Assembly (NCBI RefSeq): GCF_000374845.1
Contig: NZ_KB895414.1
Coordinates: forward strand, 620,001 to 684,000
Direction of reading: 5' to 3'
DNA: 64,000 nt
Source: Paenibacillus terrigena DSM 21567
GTDB lineage: Bacteria > Bacillota > Bacilli > Paenibacillales > Paenibacillaceae
Shown here: piece by piece, positions 16,570 to 24,973 of the stretch
Layout: the number at the start of each line of letters is the position of its first letter
Numbering within the stretch: position 1 is the first letter of the stretch
Program-made: the position numbers and the translations under genes
The notes under the pieces: generated by a model
Seen by the model: the letters and a program-made list of their open reading frames with translations, nothing else
What the model was told of the DNA's origin: nothing
Databases searched by the model: none

Positions 16570-17325
16570 ATGACACAATTACACCGTCAAATCGCCATCG
16601 TTACAGGGGCCAGCAATGACCGCGGTATCGCTGCTGCAATCTGTCGCAGGCTAGCCGCGCAAGGAATCGATATTTTCTTTACATACTGGAAGTCGGAGCC
16701 GGAATGGCCCGATGTATTTCAACAGGAGATCACCCGTCTGGGCGTTCGATGTGCAAGCATAGAGATTGATTTATCGCGGATCGATGCTCACACTTCGTTG
16801 CTAGATAGCGTATCAGAACAGCTCGGTTTCCCTACGATTCTGATCAATTGCGCCGCCCATTCTATCGACTCGAACTACATGGATCTCGATGCCAAGACAC
16901 TCGATGATCATTACTATACGAACGTCAGAGCAACGTCCTTGTTAAGTGTGGAGTTTGCTCGTCGTTACGAGCGATTGAACTTATCTTCAGGTCGAATTAT
17001 CAATTTAACGTCGGGTCAAGCTCTAGGTCCGATGCCTGGGAATCTGGCTTATGTGGCATCCAAAGCAGCCATCTCTGCGTTCAGCCAATCTTTGTCCGCG
17101 GAGTTAGCGCCACTTGGGATCACGGTCAATGCGGTGAACCCTGGGCCAACCGATACGAATTGGATGACGGATGAGATCCGAGATCATCTCTTGCCGAAAT
17201 GCCCCATGGGACGAATCGGTATTCCGGAAGATGCAGCGCGTGTGATCGCGTTTCTGGCGAGTGAGGATGCTGGTTGGATCACAGGACAAGTGATTCATTC
17301 GGAGGGTGGATTTTATCGGGGTTAA
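16570..17325 (+). CDS. Short-chain dehydrogenase/reductase (SDR)
   Basis: 251 residues. The Rossmann nucleotide motif is TGASNDRGIAAAI, variant of TGxxxGxG. The catalytic tetrad region has ILINCAAHS (NAA-like), INLTSGQ with the serine, and Y-V-A-S-K (Tyr and Lys). The C-terminus GWITGQVIHSEGGFYRG is typical of 3-oxoacyl-ACP reductase-like SDRs. TGGAGGG is 9 bases before the ATG. Substrate not predictable; unlinked to other metabolic genes. A terminator and possible leader RNA precede it. Confidence 0.9.
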   Translation: MTQLHRQIAIVTGASNDRGIAAAICRRLAAQGIDIFFTYWKSEPEWPDVFQQEITRLGVRCASIEIDLSRIDAHTSLLDSVSEQLGFPTILINCAAHSIDSNYMDLDAKTLDDHYYTNVRATSLLSVEFARRYERLNLSSGRIINLTSGQALGPMPGNLAYVASKAAISAFSQSLSAELAPLGITVNAVNPGPTDTNWMTDEIRDHLLPKCPMGRIGIPEDAARVIAFLASEDAGWITGQVIHSEGGFYRG

Positions 17326-17367
17326 CCCGTACGGCTAGCACATCCTAAAGCGCGGTATCACCGGACG

Positions 17368-17504
17368 GCTAACGAACCCCATGAAGCTTATTTCGTCCAA
17401 AAAAGGTGTTTTGACATTGTAATGAATCTCAGAATCGTTATTCCCATCAAAAGCGCCACATTCCACCTAAAATTTACGAAATAACATCGCTAGAGTTCGT
17501 TAGC
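17368..17504. repeat. Short intergenic repeat, copy B, with 10-bp terminal inverted repeats
   Basis: A 137-bp element bounded by GCTAACGAAC (17368-17377) and its exact reverse complement GTTCGTTAGC (17495-17504). Its interior aligns with copy A at 13842. A third terminus-like sequence, GATTCGTTAGC, occurs at 17544-17554. No open reading frame is present. The structure fits a non-autonomous palindrome-bounded repeat (MITE- or REP-like). It fills most of the 311-base gap between the SDR and MerR genes. Confidence 0.65.
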
Positions 17505-17590
17505 TTGAAAAAGAAGCTATTTTCCGGGCAATAAGTAACGTACGATTCGTTAGCGGATAGAGACACCTCATCCACACGACAATCATCATC

Positions 17591-17619
17591 AAAAAGAGGG
17601 GCTTTCGCCCCTCTTTTTT
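17591..17619. terminator. Strong bidirectional terminator
   Basis: AAAAAGAGGGGC, a TTTC loop and GCCCCTCTTTTTT form a perfect stem with A/T runs on both sides. It ends the minus-strand MerR/oxidoreductase operon. Confidence 0.9.
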
Positions 17620-17636
17620 CCATCACGTTCCGAAGC

Positions 17637-18047
17637 TCACACTTCTGCATGATCCTGCAACAGCGATGCATAAAAAGATCGTTTATCCTCCGCGATCCCC
17701 TTCACGCGCTCTAGTTGCTCCATCTGCTGATTCAACCATTCGATATGATGATCCAGTATTGCCATTCTTTTCTGCAACGTTCCTGGTAAATCTTCGATCC
17801 CCTCACCATCCTGCTTCAGCAGGCAACCGTCTTCGGTGAATGATGCAATATCTTCGAGCTTCATACCTGTCTGCTTCAACCCATGGATGAACCGAATATA
17901 CGAGAGGTCTTGATCGCTATATCGCCGTATCCCATTTGGCTTGCCGTCATGCCGTGCAGGGCTGGGAAGAATGCCTATTTTCTCGTAATAACGCAAGGTG
18001 TATGCCGTAATGCCTGTCATTTGAGATATTTGTTGGATCGAATACAT
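17637..18047 (-). CDS. MerR-family transcriptional regulator
   Basis: 136 residues starting at the ATG at 18047 (MYSIQQISQMTGITAYTLRYYEKIGILPSPAR), the canonical MerR winged-helix N-terminus; an in-frame GTG 9 bases earlier is possible. A coiled-coil dimerisation helix follows (LQKRMAILDHHIEWLNQQMEQLERVKG). There is one Cys in the middle region (DGCLLKQDGEG) and no metal-binding loop. It belongs to the AdhR/YfmP-like group that often controls neighbouring oxidoreductases. It lies 23 bases downstream of the zinc-less alcohol dehydrogenase gene, in the same operon. Confidence 0.9.
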   Translation of the reverse strand: MYSIQQISQMTGITAYTLRYYEKIGILPSPARHDGKPNGIRRYSDQDLSYIRFIHGLKQTGMKLEDIASFTEDGCLLKQDGEGIEDLPGTLQKRMAILDHHIEWLNQQMEQLERVKGIAEDKRSFYASLLQDHAEV

Positions 18048-18070
18048 AGACCGCACACCCGCTTTCTGTA

Positions 18071-19078
18071 TCAGTTAATCAGTACAATTTTACCGACAGA
18101 TTGGGATTTCTCCAGCAATTCCTGTGCATATGCCGCATCATGCAGCGGAATGCGTTGAGAGATAACCGGGTTAATACGGCCTGCTGCTAACCACGTGAAC
18201 ACCACCCCGGCATCCTCACGGAACCAGTCCAATCGTTCTCTGCGCAGCGCAGTAATACTATAGACATGAATCGGTTGGCCTGCATCGGTTGTTCCCCGAG
18301 ACGCAAGATTCGTCCAATCCTTGACCCAATCTTCTGGCTTGCCATCAGCCAAGACCGAAGTGTAGCCATAACCTACGAACCTCCCTTGCCGGCTTAAAGT
18401 CTGAAGCGACCGCTCGAAGTTCGCTCCGCCAATCGGATCGAATACAACATCCACGCCTCCGGGTGTCACCTGCTGCAGTACCTCGACGAAATCCTCTTGC
18501 ATATAGTCTATCGGAATGGCTCCGAACTGCGCAACGACATCATGCTTCGACCTCGATGCCGTGCCGTACATCTCCAGCTTCGCTAACCTGCCCAGTTCCA
18601 GCAATGCAGTGCCGACCCCTCCACTTGCGCCGTGGATCAAGATTCGCTCTCCCACTTCGACCTCCGCAATCCGGTAGAGCATTTGATATGCTGTTACATA
18701 GTTCAGCATCGCTGCTACCGCGGCGCCGGCATCGACTTCTACCGGCACAGGGACAAGCTCCTCCACCTGTGCATACACGTAATCTGCATATCCACCGACA
18801 CCGTCAAAGAAAGCTGCAACGCGATCTCCTTGGTGATATCCTTCTACCTGCGCACCCACCTCATCAACGATACCAACCACATCATAACCCGGGGTAAAAA
18901 AAGGCAGAGGCGATTTCGGGTATTTCCCCTCTCTTCGCATAATATCAGCAAGCGCAACCCCCGCACTCTGAACGCGAACCCTAACTTCCTGCGACCCTAC
19001 TGTTCGCAAAGGCTCCTCTATCACCTTGAGCACTTCCGGTCCTCCGTAACGCGTTACAATGACACGATGATTCATCAT
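18071..19078 (-). CDS. Zinc-less medium-chain dehydrogenase (quinone oxidoreductase-like)
   Basis: 335 residues from the ATG at 19078, 9 bases after GGAGGATGA; the ATG at 19084 is also possible. Features are the GroES-like N-terminal half (GGPEVLKVIEEPL, SAGVALADIMRREGKYP, TPGYDVVGIVDEVG), the AVAAMLNYVTAYQML segment and the NADPH motif ILIHGASGGVGTALLELGR. Zinc ligands are absent. The family reduces quinones or enals with NADPH. The downstream MerR regulator suggests induction by electrophiles or aldehydes, an inference from AdhR-type pairs. Confidence 0.92.
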   Translation of the reverse strand: MMNHRVIVTRYGGPEVLKVIEEPLRTVGSQEVRVRVQSAGVALADIMRREGKYPKSPLPFFTPGYDVVGIVDEVGAQVEGYHQGDRVAAFFDGVGGYADYVYAQVEELVPVPVEVDAGAAVAAMLNYVTAYQMLYRIAEVEVGERILIHGASGGVGTALLELGRLAKLEMYGTASRSKHDVVAQFGAIPIDYMQEDFVEVLQQVTPGGVDVVFDPIGGANFERSLQTLSRQGRFVGYGYTSVLADGKPEDWVKDWTNLASRGTTDAGQPIHVYSITALRRERLDWFREDAGVVFTWLAAGRINPVISQRIPLHDAAYAQELLEKSQSVGKIVLIN

Positions 19079-19227
19079 CAGCATTCATCCTCCATCCATA
19101 AATATGTAATGTCTGGATTATAGAAGTTCGAGTTGACTCGAAGTCAAGCGACTTTCACGGACTTTTATGGTATCCTTATATGTTATGACGTAAATGATCC
19201 AAATCCGTTCCATATGAAGGAGACAAT

Positions 19228-20487
19228 ATGACTTTTAACGACTTACAATTAAACCCTGCTATATTACAAGCTTTAGCTAAAGAGAACTATACAACGCCAA
19301 CACCGATACAAGAACAGGCAATCCCCTCCGTGTTAGCCGGCCGAGATCTGCTTGGCTGCGCACAGACAGGGACAGGGAAGACGGCTGCCTTCTCGCTGCC
19401 GATCATTGATCGATTACTGAACCAACCGCGTAAATCCGGTTCGATTCGCCCAATTCGTTCCCTCATCTTATCACCGACACGCGAGCTTGCGATCCAAATC
19501 GCAGATAATATCACCGCGTATTGTCAATTTACAGATTTGCGCTGTACGGCGATCGTTGGAGGTGTGTCCCAGCGCGTACAAGAGCGAGCGCTCAGCCGAG
19601 GAACGGACATCCTAATTGCAACACCGGGAAGACTCATTGATCTGCTCAACCAGAAGTGCATCCAGTTGCATGATGTGCACACCCTCGTGTTGGATGAAGC
19701 CGATCGTATGCTGGACATGGGCTTTATTCATGATGTGAAGCGGATTCTGAGCAAGCTGCCGCGTGAGAAGCAGACGTTATTCTTCTCCGCCACGATGCCG
19801 CCAGAGATTACGAAATTGGTCAAATCGATTCTCGTGAATCCCGTGAAAGTCGAAATTACACCTGTATCTTCGACCGTGGACCGCATTCAGCAATCCGTCT
19901 ATAAGGTAGAAAAGGGCAATAAACGACATCTCTTGAAGCACTTGCTGGAGGATCCATCGATCGGCTCAGCATTGGTATTCACTCGGACCAAGCACGGCGC
20001 AGACCGCATGGTGCGTGAACTGAAGAAAGCGGATATTACAGCGCAAGCCATTCATGGTGATAAATCGCAGAATGCGCGTCAATCAGCGCTCTCTAATTTC
20101 AAGAGCGGCGCAACTCGTATCCTGGTCGCAACGGATATTGCCGCGAGGGGTATTGATATCGAGGAGCTCTCGCATGTCATTAATATCGATCTGCCGAACA
20201 TCCCTGAGACTTATGTTCACCGCATTGGGCGTACAGGACGGGCGGGGATGAGCGGAATCGCCATTTCCTTCTGTGAAGAAGAAGAGTTCCCTTACCTGAA
20301 GGATATTGAGAAATTAATTAAGAAGCAGATCCCCGAGGTGAAAGAGCATCCTTATCCGATCGGAAGCTTCGTCCCTGCTCCGCAGACCGACAAGCCTTCG
20401 AGACCAGCAGGAATGAGGCCTTCCAAACCCAAAGCGCGTACACACGCACCACGAGGCAAGCATCATGCCGGACAACGAACGGTATAA
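19228..20487 (+). CDS. DEAD-box ATP-dependent RNA helicase (RhlE-like)
   Basis: 419 residues with every DEAD-box motif in order: Q-motif (YTTPTPIQEQAIP), I (AQTGTGKT), Ia (PTRELAIQ), Ib (TPGRLIDL), II (LDEADRMLD), III (FFSATMP), IV (ALVFTRTKHGAD), V (VATDIAARGIDI) and VI (HRIGRTGRAG). The short basic tail (RPSKPKARTHAPRGKHH) is typical of RhlE-type helicases in RNA remodelling, ribosome assembly or cold adaptation. GAAGGAG is 9 bases upstream. Monocistronic, followed by a strong terminator. Confidence 0.96.
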   Translation: MTFNDLQLNPAILQALAKENYTTPTPIQEQAIPSVLAGRDLLGCAQTGTGKTAAFSLPIIDRLLNQPRKSGSIRPIRSLILSPTRELAIQIADNITAYCQFTDLRCTAIVGGVSQRVQERALSRGTDILIATPGRLIDLLNQKCIQLHDVHTLVLDEADRMLDMGFIHDVKRILSKLPREKQTLFFSATMPPEITKLVKSILVNPVKVEITPVSSTVDRIQQSVYKVEKGNKRHLLKHLLEDPSIGSALVFTRTKHGADRMVRELKKADITAQAIHGDKSQNARQSALSNFKSGATRILVATDIAARGIDIEELSHVINIDLPNIPETYVHRIGRTGRAGMSGIAISFCEEEEFPYLKDIEKLIKKQIPEVKEHPYPIGSFVPAPQTDKPSRPAGMRPSKPKARTHAPRGKHHAGQRTV

Positions 20488-20494
20488 AAGATTA

Positions 20495-20528
20495 AGAGTA
20501 CCTCTCCGAACGAGAGGTACTCTTTTTT
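20495..20528 (+). terminator. Terminator of the helicase gene
   Basis: Perfect 12-bp stem AGAGTACCTCTC/GAGAGGTACTCT with a 5-base loop and a T-run, 8 bases after the stop codon. Confidence 0.9.
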
Positions 20529-20560
20529 CATGTTGGCATGGCATCAAATTTCTAGTAAAT

Positions 20561-22822
20561 TCAATGATCAGCAGCAGCTTGTGTGTTCTTGCGATAATCA
20601 TTCGGCGTAATGCCGTTGTTTTTCTTAAAGATCCTATAGAAGTACGAACTGTTCGTAAACCCGGTTTTTTCAGCGATTTCAGAAACCGTATACTCGGAAA
20701 GGCGCAACAGCTCTTTCGCTTTGTTCATGCGCATTTCACCGATGACATCAGACAGCGAATTAACGGTTAGCTGCTTATACAGCCGGCTTAGATAAATCGG
20801 TGATATCGATAGCTGATCCGCGATGAAATTTAATGAAAGATTCGGATCGCTGTAATGCTGAGCGACGATCTCGTGCACTTTGTTGACAAAATCCTCATGT
20901 TTCGTGCTGCGTTTCTCCTCCAGCATTCTGCTGATATCTTCGAACAATTTGAAAAAAGGCAAATGGATCTCTTCCATCGTTTCGGCTTGATTCAATGATG
21001 AGACGGACATATCGAAGTCAGGCGTAACGATAAAAGCATTATTCTTTTGCAAGGATCTTAAGATGTTGTTGATCGTAATCGTTAAATGAGAAATGACCAG
21101 TTGTAGTACCGCAAAGGGATATTGTTCTGTTTCACTTACGATTACGCAGAAAATGCTCTGGGATTCGTCCATACTGCCCTTCATGATACTTTCTGAGAGC
21201 TGTTTCTCTTTATGTGCGGGGAAAACATATTCCTTGGATTTCAAATTCATGATGTCTTGCGAAAAGATGATGCTCCCATGTCCCTTAAACAGCCGATGCA
21301 TGGAAGCTTCCATGATTTGTATGTACGCTCCGGTCCATTGTTCGACCGACTCATTCATCGGACTTGCAGTGAAAGAGACGGAGAGCTTGATGTGATTGAG
21401 AATTGAAGTTTGCATTTCATGCATCATGTCCAGCATCGCTTCCTGATTATGTTCCTGCAGCGGATCGCGAATATTCAGGATCAGCAAAATATGATTCTCT
21501 CCCATGTCAATGGTCTCAACGTTAAAGGTAGAGGACGCAATTTCTGCGCTAATATTCATGATGGCATACTTCATTAGCTTCAAATCTCCATGATAATGCT
21601 CCAACCAATAGGCGTATTGATCGATCTTGAGCAGAACGAGGCATGATGGATGATCTACGATTAATTTCGATTCAAAATATTGCAGCTTTTCCTGTATAAC
21701 TCCTGAAAGATTCGTTTCCCGCCCCAATATCGTATTCCTCAGAAAATCTTGCTTCAAAATATACTGATGATCTCGTTTTTCGGCCTCCAGCGTCTTGAAC
21801 TTGCGAAGGACTTTATCGAACGGAAGGTAAACTCTGTGGGAATAAATATAAGAAACACATAATCCTAAGAGCAGTATACCTCCAATAATATAAAGCGTCC
21901 GAAAACGCATTTTGCTAATGTCATGTGTAATGTTGCCATAAGGGGTTATGCGAACATATCTCCAGCCTAACGTATCCGGAGACGTGTAAGAGATTAATGA
22001 ACGAACTCCATTCACCGTATCTACAAAATAAGAAGAGGAATCCGTGTCCGTAAGTATCTTCTGAATATAGCTTAGATCGGATAAATCGGTAAGTATGGGC
22101 TTGATCCAGTTTTTAGAATATAGAATTCCGTCCTGATTCATGATAAATGTCTGTTCCCCCGCAGGATTCCCATCCGTTGGCTCCACACGCTGAGTTAGCC
22201 AGGAGTCCGCAATGTTGACAACTACCGCTGTATTTAAGAAGTCATTATCGTTGATGACACTGTAGCACAAGTAGGTGTAGCTGGACACTTTGGTCTTCTC
22301 GATCGAACCGATGTTGTACGTTCTCGGAATGGGCTGAAAAGGCTTATATTTTTTGAAATTATTAAAAATATTCAAGATTCCTTCGTCGTCCAGCCCGGCT
22401 TTCGGTTGGATTCCGTTTCGCATGCTATGTGAGCTGATGTAGAACTGTTTGGATTTTGCGTTATACACATAGATGGATTCAATAAATGGCAATGATGCCC
22501 GATAATTATCCAATTGCTGCTGTGCGAAGATCGCATCGTAAATGTTCGGATTCTCATAATACAGTAATTTCGATACGGCTGAATCGTTGTAAATTTGTGA
22601 TGATAGGGAAGTCGCGGTTTCGGTCATCTTGGATACTTCGTTCTTGATCTGGACAAGACTGTTGGAATTGGCATGGTAGACTTGCTTGAGCGCAATATCC
22701 TCGAAGTTCATGTACAAGATTGTAGATGTCGCGAGCAGAGTAAGGATCACACAACCAATAAAGCTCATCAGGATTCGTATATATACTTTCTTGTGCTCCC
22801 TGGACTCTGGAACTGTCATCAT
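20561..22822 (-). CDS. Membrane-anchored AraC-type regulator with extracellular sensor
   Basis: 753 residues. One membrane helix at about 17-35 (MSFIGCVILTLLATSTILYM) and another near 305-325 (LYIIGGILLLGLCVSYIYSH) bracket an extracellular Cache-like domain. A cytoplasmic GGDEF-like or linker region follows, and the last 100 residues are an AraC HTH (LSLNFIADQLSISPIYLSRLYKQ; GFTNSSYFYRIFKKNNGITPNDYR). This one-component architecture is very common beside Lpl/Ytc-type sugar transporters in Paenibacillus. It is divergent from that operon at 23061, with a 238-base shared control region, so it probably activates it in response to an extracellular saccharide. Confidence 0.93.
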   Translation of the reverse strand: MMTVPESREHKKVYIRILMSFIGCVILTLLATSTILYMNFEDIALKQVYHANSNSLVQIKNEVSKMTETATSLSSQIYNDSAVSKLLYYENPNIYDAIFAQQQLDNYRASLPFIESIYVYNAKSKQFYISSHSMRNGIQPKAGLDDEGILNIFNNFKKYKPFQPIPRTYNIGSIEKTKVSSYTYLCYSVINDNDFLNTAVVVNIADSWLTQRVEPTDGNPAGEQTFIMNQDGILYSKNWIKPILTDLSDLSYIQKILTDTDSSSYFVDTVNGVRSLISYTSPDTLGWRYVRITPYGNITHDISKMRFRTLYIIGGILLLGLCVSYIYSHRVYLPFDKVLRKFKTLEAEKRDHQYILKQDFLRNTILGRETNLSGVIQEKLQYFESKLIVDHPSCLVLLKIDQYAYWLEHYHGDLKLMKYAIMNISAEIASSTFNVETIDMGENHILLILNIRDPLQEHNQEAMLDMMHEMQTSILNHIKLSVSFTASPMNESVEQWTGAYIQIMEASMHRLFKGHGSIIFSQDIMNLKSKEYVFPAHKEKQLSESIMKGSMDESQSIFCVIVSETEQYPFAVLQLVISHLTITINNILRSLQKNNAFIVTPDFDMSVSSLNQAETMEEIHLPFFKLFEDISRMLEEKRSTKHEDFVNKVHEIVAQHYSDPNLSLNFIADQLSISPIYLSRLYKQLTVNSLSDVIGEMRMNKAKELLRLSEYTVSEIAEKTGFTNSSYFYRIFKKNNGITPNDYRKNTQAAADH

Positions 22823-22957
22823 TTATGAAACCCCTTTCAATATGTACTGAAAGTATACAATATCAATTTATGCCTTTCAATTATTGAATTCGTAAAGGGT
22901 GCAAATGTAGAAAAGATTCATGAATGTACAAAAAGTTCACTCCCGAAAAGTGCAGTT

Positions 22958-22985
22958 TTGTCAGCGATATGCGGCAGGATACAGT
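22958..22985 (+). promoter_or_regulatory. Possible promoter of the sugar ABC operon
   Basis: TTGTCA and TACAGT are separated by 16 bases, about 75 bases before the first permease start. The pair is only a partial consensus; the rest of the 238-base divergent region is AT-rich, with no operator I can define. Confidence 0.3.
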
Positions 22986-23060
22986 ATATTTGTCGGAACA
23001 CTCTGATCTACACTGTGAACATAGCAAGCAACACACTTCATATGGGGGAGGCCGTAGAAC

Positions 23061-23984
23061 ATGTTAAAGAAGAGAGGCTTTTTTTACGAATTGAACAAAA
23101 ATAAAGTCATGTTTTTAATGCTATTGCCGACAGTTATTTTTTTCTTGATCAATTCCTATTTTCCGATGGTCGGTATTTATTATGCATTCACAAGCTATGA
23201 TTTTGCAGGCGGTTTGTTCGGAAGTCCGTTTGTCGGACTCGATAATTTCAAATTTCTATATCAATCAGGGGCATTATGGAAGCTAACGATCAATACGATC
23301 GGATACAATGTTGTGTTCATTATATTAGGTAATGTATTGGCTATTGCAATCGCAATTCTAATTAGTGAGATTCGCGGCAAGTTATTCAAGAAATTTTCCC
23401 AATCGATTATGTTTTTGCCCTACTTTATGTCTTTTGTGCTTCTTAGCGTTCTCGCATATAACATGTTTAATTTCGAATCGGGATTTTTCAATCAGGTTTT
23501 AAAATCGCTAGGGATTGCACCGGTGGATATTTATAATACGCCTTGGGTTTGGCCGATTCTTATCACGGTATTTTATATATGGAAGAATCTCGGCTACAGT
23601 ATGATCATTTATTTGGCCGCAATTATGGGGATCAGCGACGAATATTATGAGGCTGCCAAAATTGACGGAGCTAATATCATGCAGAGAATCTGGCACATTA
23701 CGGTGCCGATGCTTAAGCCAACCTTTGTGATCCTCTTGTTATTTGCGCTTGGCAGCATTATGAAGGGACAATTCGATCTATTCTATCAACTCGTAGGGAA
23801 TAACGGTCTACTGTTTGATGTCACGGACATTATCGATACGTATGTTTACCGCTCGTTGAAGGTGAATTTTGATATCGGTATGGCTACAGCAGCTGGCTTG
23901 TATCAATCGCTGTTCGGATTTGTACTTATTATGTCGGTGAATTATATCATCAAAAAAATAAACGAGGATTATGCCTTGTTCTAG
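23061..23984 (+). CDS. Carbohydrate ABC transporter permease (LplB-like)
   Basis: 307 residues, six predicted helices, opening with KVMFLMLLPTVIFFLINSYFPM. The EAA motif is YYEAAKIDGANIMQRIWHITVPML. It matches the LplB/YteP branch of oligosaccharide importers. GGGGGAGG precedes the ATG. It forms an operon with the second permease (23-base gap) and the binding lipoprotein. No ATPase is encoded, as usual for this family, which shares an MsmX-type ATPase encoded elsewhere. Confidence 0.94.
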   Translation: MLKKRGFFYELNKNKVMFLMLLPTVIFFLINSYFPMVGIYYAFTSYDFAGGLFGSPFVGLDNFKFLYQSGALWKLTINTIGYNVVFIILGNVLAIAIAILISEIRGKLFKKFSQSIMFLPYFMSFVLLSVLAYNMFNFESGFFNQVLKSLGIAPVDIYNTPWVWPILITVFYIWKNLGYSMIIYLAAIMGISDEYYEAAKIDGANIMQRIWHITVPMLKPTFVILLLFALGSIMKGQFDLFYQLVGNNGLLFDVTDIIDTYVYRSLKVNFDIGMATAAGLYQSLFGFVLIMSVNYIIKKINEDYALF

Positions 23985-24007
23985 ACGGATATAAAGGAGG
24001 GACTACC

Positions 24008-24901
24008 TTGAAAGATAATAATGCCGGCATGTCGTTGTTATTTAAAACGTCAGCCTATTTGATCATCATGCTGTTTTCACTTGCTTGTCTCTTTCCCTTT
24101 CTACTTATGATTTCGGGTTCATTGACATCGAACGAATCGATTATCCGAGACGGATTTCATTTGATTCCAAAAGTGTTCTCACTGGAAGGGTACAAAATGA
24201 TCTTCACATTCCCGGACCAACTACTGAAAGCTTATGGCGTAACGATATTTGTGACGGTTGTTGGAACGGTAACCGGACTATTTCTCATCACCATGACAGG
24301 ATATGTCTTGCAACGGAAGGATTTTAAGTATCGCAATAAATTCTCCTTCTTCATTTATTTCACTACGTTGTTCGGTGGCGGACTTGTACCGTGGTATATC
24401 ATGATCACCAAATATTTCAATTTGTCAGACACATACGCCGTTCTTATTTTGCCGGGATTGATGACGCCGTTTCTCATCATTTTGATGAAAAATTTCATAA
24501 AATCAGCTGTTCCCGAGGAATTATTCGAGTCGGCCAAAATCGATGGGGCAGGTGATTTCAAAATTTACTATAGCATTGTGCTTAAGTTATCCATGCCGGG
24601 CGTAGCGACGGTTGGGTTGTTCTTGGCGCTGACCTATTGGAACGACTGGTTCTTATCTTCACTGTTCATTAATGACACAAGCATGTACCAGCTGCAGTAC
24701 TACTTATACAATACGGTCAATACGATGCTGTTTTTATCGCAGATGGCAACAGGCACAGGTGTTACCCTTGCTAAAGAAATTCCGACGGAATCTACCAAAA
24801 TGGCAATGGCGCTTGTCGTTACAGGACCTATCGTGTTCCTGTACCCGTTCGTGCAACGGTATTTTGTAAAAGGGTTGACGATTGGCGCAGTTAAAGGTTA
24901 G
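24008..24901 (+). CDS. Carbohydrate ABC transporter permease (YtcP-like)
   Basis: 297 residues with six helices; TTG start at 24008 supported by AAAGGAGGG 6-7 bases upstream. EAA motif: ELFESAKIDGAGDFKIYYSIVLKLSMPG. The end, GPIVFLYPFVQRYFVKGLTIGAVKG, is the diagnostic tail of the CUT1 second permease. It pairs with LplB-like protein to form the membrane channel. The binding lipoprotein begins 72 bases after its stop. Confidence 0.94.
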   Translation: MKDNNAGMSLLFKTSAYLIIMLFSLACLFPFLLMISGSLTSNESIIRDGFHLIPKVFSLEGYKMIFTFPDQLLKAYGVTIFVTVVGTVTGLFLITMTGYVLQRKDFKYRNKFSFFIYFTTLFGGGLVPWYIMITKYFNLSDTYAVLILPGLMTPFLIILMKNFIKSAVPEELFESAKIDGAGDFKIYYSIVLKLSMPGVATVGLFLALTYWNDWFLSSLFINDTSMYQLQYYLYNTVNTMLFLSQMATGTGVTLAKEIPTESTKMAMALVVTGPIVFLYPFVQRYFVKGLTIGAVKG

Positions 24902-24973
24902 TACCGAAGTAAACAAATCTATTGTTGTTTGCATTCGGCTGACATATATTATTCTATTATAGGGGGAATACGG

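Noticed and set aside
16376-16570. 65-codon plus-strand frame starting MISIELEDIMGYAFL upstream of the SDR.
   Set aside because: It crosses the promoter -10 box and a strong intrinsic terminator and has no ribosome binding site.
13842-17554. The GCTAACGAAC repeats as ends of an insertion sequence flanking the genes between them.
   Set aside because: No transposase lies between, each copy has its own internal sequence, and the intervening genes are ordinary chromosomal ones.
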